A DNA stretch of 64,000 bases from Rhizophlyctis rosea (lineage: Eukaryota > Chytridiomycota > Chytridiomycetes > Rhizophlyctidales > Rhizophlyctidaceae): the NCBI GenBank assembly GCA_027596075.1, contig JADGJC010000008.1, positions 193,170 through 257,169 of the forward strand. The letters run 5' to 3'. Positions 42,641 through 53,042 of the stretch are shown here, one piece after another. How positions within the stretch are numbered: position 1 is the stretch's first letter; every line of letters begins with the position of its first letter. The notes beneath the pieces are model-generated. The model did not search any database. It was not told where the DNA came from and saw only the letters and a program-made list of their open reading frames with translations. Made by a program: the position numbers and the translations under genes.

Positions 42641-44353
42641 ATGCCTCACCCAAGTCCAGAAGAGAACTCACTCTCCAAAAACAACTTGGAGAGTTTGTTC
42701 GGCGGCGTCAGTCGAAGCACCAGGTATGAAGCAGCTTCCTGTCCTTCATCGCCCGCGTTATCATCATTGACATCCAAGCTTAGACGTCATCAAATACCTC
42801 ACGAGGCCCTACGCGCTTTCAGGAAAATCCGACCTCCCTCCCCATCTCGCCAAGACACACCAAAATCGCCCAACAACACCAGCCAGCCGCCCTACTATCA
42901 CATCCCAGGTCCCATTCACAGCGAGCCGTCCAAAGCGGATCCGGAGAAGCCCGACATGCTGCTCTATCTGCAGGATTCCGAGGTCCCCAAAGCTGCAGAG
43001 AAGGAAACAAATGCACCAAGGTTCAGGGCCTCCAGGATTCGCTCCCAAGGTTTATGGGACATGTGTTCGAAGCCCGACCATGACAACATCCCGGCATCAT
43101 TCCACTCACTCTCGTCACCCCTACCGGCTGAGAAGACCTCTAGTCTGGCGAAGGAAGTCGCTCCTCCTCAATACAACAGTATCGACACTGCACCAAGGCC
43201 GTTATCACCTTCCTTCGATTTCCTCGAAAGTAGCGTTCCCATTACCACCTCCGTCCAAACCTATCCCTCGCACATCCCTGCCAACCCCGAACAACTCATT
43301 GACTCCATGCTCGCGCAATGGTCTTTCGAGTCTTCAAATACCGCGAAGATCCTCGCCACTAAAGACGCCCAACTGGCGCAGAAGGAAGTCGAGACCGGAC
43401 ATTTGAAGGCTATGTTGAGGGAGTTGGGGTTGTCGGGTGACGTTGGGTCACCTGGAGAAGATGAGAGTACGGACAAGCAAGAAGGAAGTCCCGGCTCCTT
43501 GGGCGTACCACCTTCATCCGACTCCACAATCAAAACTCGCTGGCGTAATGATGATACATCGGACTACACGTCTGCTTACATGTCCCAATTGAGCTTTGAA
43601 ACCTCTACCTCAGAAGAGGGGAAGAGGTGGAAGGAGATGTTGTTGAAGCGCTGTGATGATCTGGAGAAGGCCAATAGGGAGTTGAAGAGGGTGGTGGCGC
43701 AGCGTGATGCGGAAATGCGGGAACTTCGGGATAAGGTGAAGGGTGGGAAGGGGTTTGATGGTGGGAATGGGACGTTTGAGGCGGATGAGAGGGGTTTTAC
43801 GGCATGGGGAAGGGGTGATGGGTCAGAAGCTGTAAGGAAGAGTGAGAGGCATTTGGTAACTATTCTGAAACTATGTCAGTATTGACGTCACAATAACAGT
43901 AACGATTCACCACCTACTATTTTGTAGAAAGTTTCGGAACTGTCGGAGGATGAACAACTGCAACTCGCACTAGCGGCCTCTCAAGGACAACTCAACATCC
44001 AGTCCAGCAAATGCAGCCAGCCGATGGACGACGACGAGTTGGGGGCAGAAAATGATTCGGATGAGGCAATGGTGGGAAGCGAGGTTGGCGAACTGGAGGA
44101 TGATGCCGACAACTACAAAGACGACAAAACGGTGACGGACGAAGAAGAAGACTTCTCCCAAATAAAAGACCAACACCGCATTCGTCCTATACACCTCCAA
44201 CAATCATCCGCCAGCCTTACATTTGGTCCTGCCCATACCCAAAGCGACGACGACGATGAATTGTACACTACTATCTCAGAGTCGGAAGTCAAAAGCTACG
44301 GATCCTCTATGGCTGACTGGCGTGATTCTGAGGACGAAGAATGGGGCTTTTGA
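42641..44353 (+). CDS. Tandem coiled-coil/UIM-like family, member 3 (intact)
   Basis: Two exons, 42641-43855 and 43929-44353, joined in phase 0 (donor GTAACT, acceptor TTTTGTAG); about 546 aa. Residues 1-220 are Ser/Pro-rich and probably disordered. NPEQLIDSMLAQWSFES leads into a coiled coil. The family signature follows: YTSAYMSQLSFETSTSEEGK, RWKEMLLKRCDDLEKANREL, RDAEMRELRDKVKGGKGFDG. Exon 2 opens KVSELSEDEQLQLALAASQ, a textbook UIM (acidic residues, then L..AL..S), and continues as a very acidic tail ending DSEDEEWGF. This is the only family copy with both parts in clean frame, so it is the reference. A soluble ubiquitin-binding adaptor is a reasonable but untested guess. Confidence 0.75.
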
Positions 44354-45581
44354 GGAGCGGGTTGATCGTGTGGTGTTGCAGGGGGGAACTAGGCGGTCAG
44401 CTGTGGTGGTAGTGCGGCGGTAGTCTTTGTGTGGCTGGTTATAGATGGTTGGGGAGAGAGAGGGGAGGATTCTGGTGTCAGTGATTGATGCATTCTCCTC
44501 TTTCGCATACGTTTTGAACGTATCGTTCTGTCTTGTAAGTTTTATCTCCTGCTTCGTTGCTCCTGCTCTTTTCGGCGTGATTTCCTTTGCTCTGAGCATG
44601 GGCTCTTGTGTTTTACTACGAGGGTATACCTGCGGGTTGAATCAAATTGTTTCTTTATCGTGCAATTCTTATTTTGCATGGCACGTTTTGGATGTGAGCG
44701 AGGCTGCACCTGATTCGAAGCTCAAATGGGCATTTTTGCCTTGAGACCCGCTCGACCCTCAATGAGTATCGTTGATCTTTTGGGATTATTTTCAAAAGTG
44801 ACTAGTGCCGATTCAGGTACTTCAGCAGTAAGAAGCACGGAATGTACTTGAGCAGCGTCTCAAATGTCGAGTCAAGATGGTGGGATGTGGCTTATGCATC
44901 GCGTTTCTTATGACTGTGCCATTTGTGCCACAAACAAACTTCGTTTTCATCCGGCGGCCCAGAAGGAAATAAAGTAAACAATGAAGCCCATCATGTCCAT
45001 CTGCTTGGAAGAGAATCTGTTGACGCCACATTGTGCGTAGTCAGCGTCATCTGAGACTGCATGTATTGAGGCGCGGGTATTTCGAACTTATATTTGGGAA
45101 CACCAACCATCAGTGGGGAAGTAGTGCTGAGCATTGTGGGTCTCATGACCATGTCGCGGGGTAGGTCCCACTAGAGGTCCCACATCTTCCCACGCGTCGC
45201 GATAGCAATGACGGGCAATAGTGAAACAGGAACAACTTTCGGGAAGCGAAGCGAAATTAGTTTGGTGAATGTGAGGTTAAGTGATCATCATGTAATTGTT
45301 TGTGTCAAAGTTCCCGAGTTTGCGCAGTGACTGCTTTCGTGGTGCGCTTTCCCATCACATGCCAGCATAGTAGGTTATTCATGAGACCAACGGTGCCATC
45401 TGTGCTGATTGATTTCATTTATCTGTACTGATCGCCTACTCCCCATACTTCTCATCCTACTCCATCGAGCACCATCCGCTGGATTAACTATAACGTTTTC
45501 AGAGCGACTGTCACGCACTTAAACGACAGTAAAATCAAGTCTCATCGTCTTCTTCCGCAAAGGAGCAGAAAATCTATCAAT
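44354..45581. other. Intergenic between paralogues 3 and 4
   Basis: About 1.2 kb; no convincing gene. Contains the third copy of the shared upstream element (44886-44921). Confidence 0.45.
44886..44921 (+). promoter_or_regulatory. Shared 36-nt upstream element, copy before paralogue 4
   Basis: Starts TGTGGCTTATGCA, contains CGCGTTTC, ends TGACTGTGCCA. About 660 bp upstream of the paralogue 4 ATG. Confidence 0.6.
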
Positions 45582-47157
45582 ATGTCTCGTCCAATCGGAG
45601 GAAGGTCTTACTCACCTCACGACACCTCGGAAGGTGAGCCCGACCTTCACCCCATCCGGCGTCAACCACCGGCTCCATCGCCACCGTCCGCAGCGACAAC
45701 GTCCACGAACAATCTTCAAATGAGGACGGAAGCTGGAGCTCCAACCACCTCTCGGTCTCGCCAAGAAATCATGAACGACCCCGTCGACCCCATCGCCCCC
45801 CGCTTCTATCCCATCTCAGGCCACATCTACGCTCAACCGCCCCGCTGTGGTCCTGAACTACTGCACTTCGTCAAGGCCTCCACACTCCGCAAGGCTGCAA
45901 AAACAGAAGGGAAAAGGGCTCAAAAGGTGAGTGTGATTACTTGCAACTTGAGATTGAAAGCGACGTTGAATCAAACCACATGTTGTCTCTTCGCTTGAAG
46001 CAGAGCACCTCACACTCTGAGCACGAGGTCATCTCTACGTCGGACCATCATCACAACCGCAGCAACAGCACTGCATCGGCGTCGTCGTCAACGTCTCCGG
46101 ACACATCCAACTCCCCTGACACTGTGTTTCCCACCACCGCCCCAACCCAACTCCCCTACATCCCTGACCACCCCGAAGAGTTCGTCGACGGTGATCGCAG
46201 AATGTTCGATTCAGTGCAAAATTCTTGAGGACCAGATCGCCGCCAAAGACGCTGAGAATGAGAAATTGAGAACCTTTATGAAGAAAATGGGCATCATGTA
46301 TGTCCCTCAGACTGACGAAAGCACCGTGAAGAGAGAAGAATCTCCTGCCACTACGGAGAGCGGCGAAACAACGTCGTCCTCGGACAATCCACCCACCTCC
46401 AGTTCCACCACCACTTCCATCTGGGCCGACAACGACACCAACTTCACAGCCGCTTACATGGCTCAATTGAGCCTTGAGACGGAGAATGCGGAGGTATCGA
46501 CGCGGTGGAAGGATTTGCTGGTGAAGCACTGTCGGTGGCTTGAAGGGATGAACGAGGACTTGAGGAGGAAGGTGGCGGAGCGGGATGTGGAGTTGCGGGA
46601 GTGCCGTGAGCAGTTGAGGCGTGGGAAGGGCGTTGATGGTGGGGTTGGGGCATGTGAGGAAGAGGATGATGAGGGATATTTGGTGGGTGTGGTGTGGAGG
46701 CGGTTGATGTGGCGGGGGTTTTGAAGAAGATTGATATGAAGGTGGTAAGTATGGAGAAGAAACTCCTCAGCAGGTCGCAGATTGAAAACCCGTCATTCAC
46801 ATCTACGGAAACTTGTAGAAGGTCTCCGAACTCACGGAAAATGAACAAATCATTCTCGCTACGGAGATCCAGGGCTCATCAATCAACAAGAGGTCTGGCC
46901 AGCAGCGGACGGATGATGATTTCACGGGAGCGAGTGAGTCGGATGAGGGATCGATGGGAAGCGACGTTGATGAAGTGGAGGGTGACGGTGATGAAGAGGT
47001 GACCGACGAAGATGAAACCTCGTCACAAAAGGAGACGCAGCGCTCCTTCAGTCCCTTCCATCACTCGCAATCATCCTATGACTTTACATCCGACCGCGTC
47101 GAGTCACCGAGCGAGTGTGACGACGTCGAGTGGAGTGATTTGGAAGACGAGGAATGA
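45582..47157 (+). pseudogene. Tandem coiled-coil/UIM-like family, member 4, frame-broken
   Basis: Exon 1 45582-45926 (MSRPIGGRSYSPHDTSEGEP...) joins 46004 in phase. The frame breaks near 46190: HPEEFVD is followed one base out of register by VIAECSIQCKILEDQIAAKD, which aligns with member 3. The signature is well preserved (FTAAYMAQLSLETENAEVST, RWKDLLVKHCRWLEGMNEDL). A second break near 46680-46697 is needed to reach VEAVDVAGVLKKIDMKV, the donor GTAAGT (46745) and the last exon 46819-47157 (KVSELTENEQIILATEIQ, a degenerate UIM with Ala kept but Ser shifted), ending in an acidic tail SDLEDEE. Two breaks plus the eroded UIM favour a pseudogene, or a gene in decay. Confidence 0.6.
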
Positions 47158-48019
47158 GAAATGTGTGTTTTGATGTGGGATGGTGAGGGAGCGAAGGTGT
47201 TGAGTTGGGGTGGGGGGCGGTTGTGCGGAGGTGTGGGTAGTATCTTGGTAGCCCTATTTGCAAAATGCTGTTTTGTTTGTGACAAGCTTTGTATATGTTT
47301 TCGTCGTCCGGCATTTGCATTTGTTGTGCTAGCGTAGTATCCGGTTATTCTTTTCCTTCGCTGCTGCCTGCTTTTGCTGTTGCTCAACTTCTGTATCCAC
47401 AAGAATATATTGGAGGAATTGAGTATTGCCATCTTAGTTTTGGTGCCGATGTTGATTGGACACCCATATGCATCATGAGAGCTTTGAGGAAAGGCTGTTT
47501 GGAAAGTGGAGCAGATAGTAGAGCTGGTGGATCAACAATGCGTGTTTTGGGCATAAAGTGTGTTGACGCTAAGGGGTCTTTGAAAGATTAGGACCCTCAT
47601 GACGTAGTCCCTGCATGAACTTCGAAAACGGAAAAGACCCTTTCTGCCCCGCATTAACCATGTTCAAGGACATGGTCAATCAGGCCCTTCGACGGCCGCC
47701 AGTCACCACATGGCTGGCATTGTGAATCTTGCATAATAACTAAGTGAAACATACCGCACCCACGAAAGCGCTCTAGTCCCGGACCCGCCTCCATTCCAAA
47801 AATTGTTTCAGACCGCTTGCTGTTCTTGCTCGGATCACTCATTCCAAGTAGCAAAGTCAATTGGAATGCTGTCAGGCTAGATATGTGAGACAAGTACCCA
47901 CAGCAGGCTCTTGTTCATAATAAACTTCTCACTCCGCTCTCCCTGCTCCGCTTGTTCTCCTTTGTAAATTGTATTGCGTCCCAAGCGTGAAAATCAAATT
48001 GAATCTTAATCTGCGCAAG
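47158..48019. promoter_or_regulatory. Upstream region of the H3-tail chimera
   Basis: No supported gene in about 860 bp. The last 120 bp are CT-rich (CTCACTCCGCTCTCCCTG) and may have come with the histone H3 start, but no histone promoter element could be proven. Confidence 0.35.
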
Positions 48020-49046
48020 ATGGTCCGAAATAAGCAGACCGCACGGAAATCAATAGGCGGTAAGGAAGCATTGTTGATGTCTGAATGCCGATGACGTTTT
48101 GATCAGGGAACGCTTGTGTACAGGCAAGGCCCCCATAAAACAACTGGCTGTACGAGCTGCACTACGAGTTCCACCTCCGGCCGGGCTCTTCTCGTTCCTT
48201 AACCCTCTTATGCGTCTTCCCACGGAACTTCGCATCGACATCATGGATCAAGTGAGAGACTACTTGTTGTCTTGCGCAAGCACTACCGGCGGAACAGGCA
48301 ACTTGCTGGCCATCTTGCTGGCCGACAGGTTCTTCAACACGTGTTGCCAGAGCATCCTAGGGGACGTTGAAACAGCTCAAGCGCAGTTTGTCGAGGAGAG
48401 ATTGAAGTTAGTATCAGGATCATATTGACCTTGCTTCACCGGTGCATGTATAGCTGATTTTTGTAATCCCATCGCTCAGAACCCTGAAGCCGACTATCAG
48501 CAACAACAATACCACACCCACCGTTATCAACTTCCCAGCAGACCTCGAATACTACCTCCTCCCACAATTGCGCATCCTCGAAAACCCAGCGTTCGATGTT
48601 GGACCACACCTGCGTCATATCTACAATGCGTGCAACCAGCAACACCAATTACATGTTCAAACCGCCTTTCGTCTGTTTCCCCACCTGGAGTTTAGCAAGC
48701 ACAACCACCTACCATCATGTCAAGTCGCTTGGGCGACGCTATTTCGCGGGAAGCTTGGGACGAAGAGATGGATGGAGACAAGGGGAATCTTGAGTGGGAA
48801 GGGGAAAGGGAGGCCGCAAAATCATGGAGCGTGCAGGAACCTCTCAGGCGTTCACGCTTTATGAGGGTGTTGCGGAACCCACGTGTGTGCGTCGATCAGG
48901 ATCATGTTATTGGTGGATTGGGTCTCAGTGCAGACGAGATTGAGAGTACAAGTTGGGATTGGGCATTTGTGAGTGGGTTTGATGGGCGCATTCATTTGGG
49001 GAAGAGGAATGGTGAGGGGGTGGTTGGGCGTTATTTGGCGTTGTGA
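48020..49046 (+). CDS. Chimeric protein: histone H3 N-terminal tail fused to an F-box-like domain
   Basis: Exons 48020-48059, 48124-48406, 48480-48654, 48696-49046; 282 aa. The first residues, MVRNKQTARKSIGG|KAPIKQ then LAVRAALRVPPPAG, align without gaps to the H3 tail ([20 protein letters not shown]...). K4, K9, S10, K14 and K18 are kept; T3 is N, K23 is R and K27 is R. The first intron (48060-48123, donor GTAAGG) falls between the GG and K14 codons, a position I recall as common for introns in fungal H3 genes. The H3 globular domain is absent; instead LMRLPTELRIDIMDQVRDYL ... LADRFFNTCCQSIL reads as an F-box-like domain. The C-terminal part (LEYYLLPQLRILENPAF; SADEIESTSWDWAFVSGFDG) is unknown. 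The third intron has a weak GTTCAA donor; without it the protein ends at 48864. A nuclear reader-decoy or chromatin-linked SCF role is speculation. Confidence 0.7.
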
Positions 49047-49389
49047 AGCATATGAATTAGCAATTTTGTACATCTTTCGAGCAACAGAGCACATGATTTT
49101 CTGAATTGTCTTTGATTGTGATGGTGATAGGGGGTTGCGATATCAAAAGACTTTCCATATGTATTTCCCTGTGAATGGATCACCAGTACAGAATGTAGAT
49201 TCCAAGCGAACAACTGCAAGAAGAAGGGCTGTGCCATAAGACTGAAAACAATACATCATATTGCCAAGAACTTCTGAGTTCACGAGAAATCCACCAGCCG
49301 CCGCATCATCCTATGAACTAAGCCAAATCCCCGCGCTAAAAAATCTACGTCAGTTTGGCTTTCGACATGCAAACTTCAAACTGTTTACC
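49047..49389. other. Convergent intergenic
   Basis: 343 bp between the stop of the H3-tail chimera and the stop of the minus-strand membrane gene. Nothing recognised. Confidence 0.4.
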
Positions 49390-49862
49390 CTAGAGATATT
49401 TACGGTGGTTGATGTAGGAACAACCCTCGTCAATCTTCTTCACGGTGGAGGCAATGGCGTCGAGGGAGGCATCGTTCTTGGTCATGAAGACGGTGGCGAT
49501 GTACAAAATGGCGCAGCAGGCGATGGATACGAGGATGAGGGGGACGATTGTCTACATTGGAGTATAGTCAGTGCCTCAATAACTTTCCCCGATCCCAATA
49601 CCATCAAAATCACAATATGGAGGGACAGATATCCTACCGCAACGAATACGAACAACTTCGTCTTCATCGGCATAACAGCATCGGGCGGCAGCTGCACCAC
49701 CGGGGCGGGAGTATCAGGATGGTCGGTGATGATGGGTTCGATGGATGTGAGGAAGTGTTTACGCTCCCTTGCGCTCATACGGGAGGCAAGGACCAGCGCG
49801 AGGGTTTTGGGGTCGGCGACGAGGGTGTTAGCAAGACTATCAGTGGATTTGCTGGTGGTCAT
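49390..49862 (-). CDS. Small single-pass membrane protein
   Basis: Two exons, 49862-49638 and 49551-49390, phase 0 (donor GTAGGA, acceptor AATGTAG); 128 aa. It starts MTTSKSTDSLANTLVADPKT. The middle has a basic helix (SRMSARERKHFLTSIEPI) and a Pro-rich stretch. One hydrophobic helix, assembled across the splice (LFVFVA|TIVPLILVSIACCAILYI), is followed by a short lysine-containing tail (FMTKNDASLDAIASTVKKID). No family recognised. The splice is supported because it restores a full-length transmembrane helix that neither exon has alone. Confidence 0.7.
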
Positions 49863-50675
49863 GATGCAGAATCTGATTGAGTTTGTATTTGGAGGATGTT
49901 GTGAGGTTCTCAAGCAAGGCGGTGGCATGCGGTTTGAACAGCTCATGAAGACTATATAGAGACGAAGGGGGGCTCGACAACCTCGCGAAACCCCCTTCAT
50001 GGGCATGGTGTCAGATCATTGAGGATGTGAAAGAATGTTGCGGCGTGAGGCTCAGGTGTCAGACCCAAACCTTGACAGCCAGTTTCGCGTTTTGAAACTC
50101 ATACCTATTGGGATTTGCGTATGAGAAAAAGAAAAGAACGTGGCAAAGGGCATGGTGTTTATCAGTTTCAATGTCTTGATGAACCTAGTTCTTCAGAATA
50201 GGAGCACTCCCAATTCATCTCTTCATTTCCAGACACATTCTATTAGAGAGATGCGAGTTCGTAATGAGTCGTGATATTGGGAACCAGTGGTTGGGCTGCT
50301 TGCCCATCGAGGGCAAATGTGGACTCCAAACTGGACTGCAATAAGTGCAATAAGGAAACAAATCTTTAGGTTCGGCTGCTGCTACTAGGACCCTCAGACC
50401 CTCGGTGTCTTTCCATGAACCCTGTTGTATACTGGGTGGCAGAGCAAAATTGCCGGTGGCTGGTGCCAGTGCCACTTGGCCCGCGCGGCGTTTTACAGTT
50501 TGTCAGTTTTTGGCATTTCAAGTTTTATACAACTCGCGACTTTGATTCTTCCACATCATTTTAAAATATCTGTTGTCAATATAAGATACCTACCATCGTG
50601 CGAGAGATCTGCTTTAGTACTAGGGCGGGAAATACATTGACGAATTCAACCACCTTCAAAGGCATATCCAACAAA
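49863..50675. other. Divergent intergenic
   Basis: About 810 bp with no supported gene. A frame is open upstream of 50676 to a GTG at 50598, but the first ATG is at 50676. Confidence 0.4.
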
Positions 50676-52703
50676 ATGCACTCTCTCATCTTCGAAAAGC
50701 TATGGATCGTACAAATCGCGGCGATGCTCTCAACCTCAGCGATAGTGCTCAGCGTAGTGACCATCCTTCGATCGCCGTTCTGGAGAAGAGGTGACCTCGG
50801 CAGTGCTCATTGGATCGGTGCCAGCTACGAACACTCTATATCCGCCATCCGTCGATTCTACTACACGCGCCAATGGCGGTGGTTCTTCATTTCACTGTGT
50901 ACTGTCGTATTACCGGCGTTGGGGTTGATAGAGACGGGTATAATGGCGTTGATTCGTACGGACTCTATACTCTCAGATAGATTAGATAGTGTCACTGTTG
51001 GATGGAATATTAGCGGTGTAACTACGCATTTGTACAATTCCCCACAACTGAACTTCTCGGAAGATGTCATCACAAATAGCTTCATCAAGAACATTTGTCG
51101 GGTTGGATCTATTTGCAATAGCATCAACGGCACAAGTGTAGGCATAGCAGGTAGAACGGAGCGAGCACAAGCACTCAACGACCTGAGCTTGACATACAAC
51201 ACCACCATCAACGCGACATATATCTCCTCACCTTCCTTCCCATCGCTTCGCTTTCACCTCCCCGGCAGCTACTTCATCAATTGGAACGACCTGCCGTGCA
51301 TGCGCAATCCCGCAACTGGAACACGGCGTCACTGTATGAACGAATCCGCCCTAGTCTCTGTCCATTCGACCCCAAAATCCCGGTTTGAGGCATACCGCTC
51401 TAATGGAATTCGTATCGACATGGACGATAAGCGATACGACGTCATCGGATGGCAGACACTCGTAGAAGATTATACTACCATCTTTGGGTACGATGCCACC
51501 ACTGATGGAGGGGATACATTTGTTGGCGGGTCATTGCTGGTAAATTTGGATGATGGGCAACGCTTGTTAGTCAGCTTCACTCAAGAATATACCATTCGTA
51601 CGTCACGCAATACGACGGTGACTGCTCCGCCGGAATCGATTATGTCACACCTTCAGCAAGCGGCATTCATGACGGACGCGGAGCGGGCTGCAGCGGAACG
51701 GACGATGGCAGGGTTGTCGAATCGGTCTGGGATGATCAAGGTGTTTACTGTGGAGGTGGGATCGGTGGGGAGGAGGGATACAATGCGATGGGCACAATGC
51801 GAAGCTAATTCAAACGATTTCCGGACGGGCGGAACGGGCGGCGTAGATGATGATGTGGAAACCTATGCACACTGGTCCAGATGCAAGAAGACGGAGATGA
51901 AGATCCATCAATTGAAGCCAGCCTTCCTCAACAACGACTCCAACATCCAAAAGAATTGCACGATACCCACACCACTCAAAGCAGCAGACCTCTCCAACGC
52001 CGGCATAACCTGTTTCCCTTTCACATTCAACACCAAGCCCGACACAGCCCAAAACCCGCTTCTCGACTTTCTAAATGCCCAATCTCACAACTTCACCGTC
52101 ACCTCCCTCATCCGCGTCACAGCCGGAGCAGACACACACAGCACACCATTCCTGATCGACATTTCCAACATGTTTGAAGGCATTGACTCCTCCCTAAACC
52201 ACACCTACAACCCCTCGTGGGCCACAACCGCCAAGCAACAGTTCATGAGCTTCGCAGATAGCCTCGCGACCGCCGTAGACGATACCACAGGAATAACAAT
52301 CTCCGGCCCGGCATACAAGGTCCTCTACGTCGCCCCGGCATGGCCCGTTATCGCAATTGCTGTTATAGCCAGCCTTCTGACGATAGCGGCAATGTACGTG
52401 CGCTTTACAACTCCAGCGATATACCTTGCACATTGGACGGAGTGTTTGATAGCTGCTACGCGGGAGAAGGGAGGGATGGAGAGGGGGCGGAACCCGGGGG
52501 AGGAGGTGGAGGTGGATGTCAAGGTCCAGCTATTGGGGGAACATGAACTGGGATCAGAAGAACGGTTTGAAGATAGAAAAGAAGCACGGTGGGCGCTTCT
52601 AGCCAATGGAGAGGTGATTCAGGCAGATTTCGATAACAACCCCATCCTCCGAGAGACTTGGGGTGGAAAGGAAAAGGATGCGAAAGAAAAACTGGTTGGA
52701 TAG
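50676..52703 (+). CDS. Multi-pass membrane glycoprotein, unknown family
   Basis: Intronless, 675 aa from ATG 50676 (MHSLIFEKLWIVQIAAMLST). Three hydrophobic segments are clear: residues 8-31 (LWIVQIAAMLSTSAIVLSVV), about 67-93 (WRWFFISLCTVVLPALGLIE), and near residue 555 (APAWPVIAIAVIASLLTIAA). Between the second and third lies a loop of about 460 residues with many N-glycosylation sequons (NIS, NFS, NGT, NTT, NAT, NRS, NCT, NFT) and paired cysteines, so it faces outside. The cytosolic tail of about 100 residues is acidic and Lys-rich. The layout (short N-terminal hairpin, large ectodomain, one C-terminal helix) resembles several uncharacterised fungal plasma-membrane families (DUF3176-like), but I cannot confirm membership. 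Absence of introns is unusual for this window. Confidence 0.75.
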   Translation: MHSLIFEKLWIVQIAAMLSTSAIVLSVVTILRSPFWRRGDLGSAHWIGASYEHSISAIRRFYYTRQWRWFFISLCTVVLPALGLIETGIMALIRTDSILSDRLDSVTVGWNISGVTTHLYNSPQLNFSEDVITNSFIKNICRVGSICNSINGTSVGIAGRTERAQALNDLSLTYNTTINATYISSPSFPSLRFHLPGSYFINWNDLPCMRNPATGTRRHCMNESALVSVHSTPKSRFEAYRSNGIRIDMDDKRYDVIGWQTLVEDYTTIFGYDATTDGGDTFVGGSLLVNLDDGQRLLVSFTQEYTIRTSRNTTVTAPPESIMSHLQQAAFMTDAERAAAERTMAGLSNRSGMIKVFTVEVGSVGRRDTMRWAQCEANSNDFRTGGTGGVDDDVETYAHWSRCKKTEMKIHQLKPAFLNNDSNIQKNCTIPTPLKAADLSNAGITCFPFTFNTKPDTAQNPLLDFLNAQSHNFTVTSLIRVTAGADTHSTPFLIDISNMFEGIDSSLNHTYNPSWATTAKQQFMSFADSLATAVDDTTGITISGPAYKVLYVAPAWPVIAIAVIASLLTIAAMYVRFTTPAIYLAHWTECLIAATREKGGMERGRNPGEEVEVDVKVQLLGEHELGSEERFEDRKEARWALLANGEVIQADFDNNPILRETWGGKEKDAKEKLVG

Positions 52704-53042
52704 CAGTGGAAAATGCAAAATACTGGATCACTTATAAACATATAATATATGAACAAAATCAACCACGATGGCGAAACCTCCCACCCAATTGCTAAAATTT
52801 GATCATCTGGTATATTGTTTTAAAAAAATGAACAAAAAGGGAAATCAGAAAAGTAAAAGAAGGAAAAATGGGTCCATCCCTGTTTATAGGGAATTTGCTG
52901 ACTCGGTATCGCTACGTTTGGTACAAAAAGACAGACTCGATTTGTTTTTTTTTCCATTCTTAAGTGGACCTGGACGCTTCGCGATGCAAAATATGAGGAT
53001 GCATTCTGCGCCAAAATTAATGGAAATAGAGTCCTCACCATA
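52704..53042. other. Convergent intergenic, A/T-rich
   Basis: 339 bp between two stop codons with poly-A/T tracts suitable for polyadenylation signals of both genes (AAAAATGAACAAAAAGG near 52825). No gene. Confidence 0.4.

Noticed and set aside
46188..46200. A 10-nt GT-AG 'intron' (46191-46200) explaining the frame break in member 4
   Set aside because: Far too short to splice, and removing it deletes VIA, which aligns with member 3.
48780..48840. SGKGKGRPQ-like stretch in the H3-tail chimera, resembling an H2A/H4 tail
   Set aside because: It lies in a frame that I think is not used (the spliced exon 48696-49046 reads a different frame), and the match is short and low in complexity.
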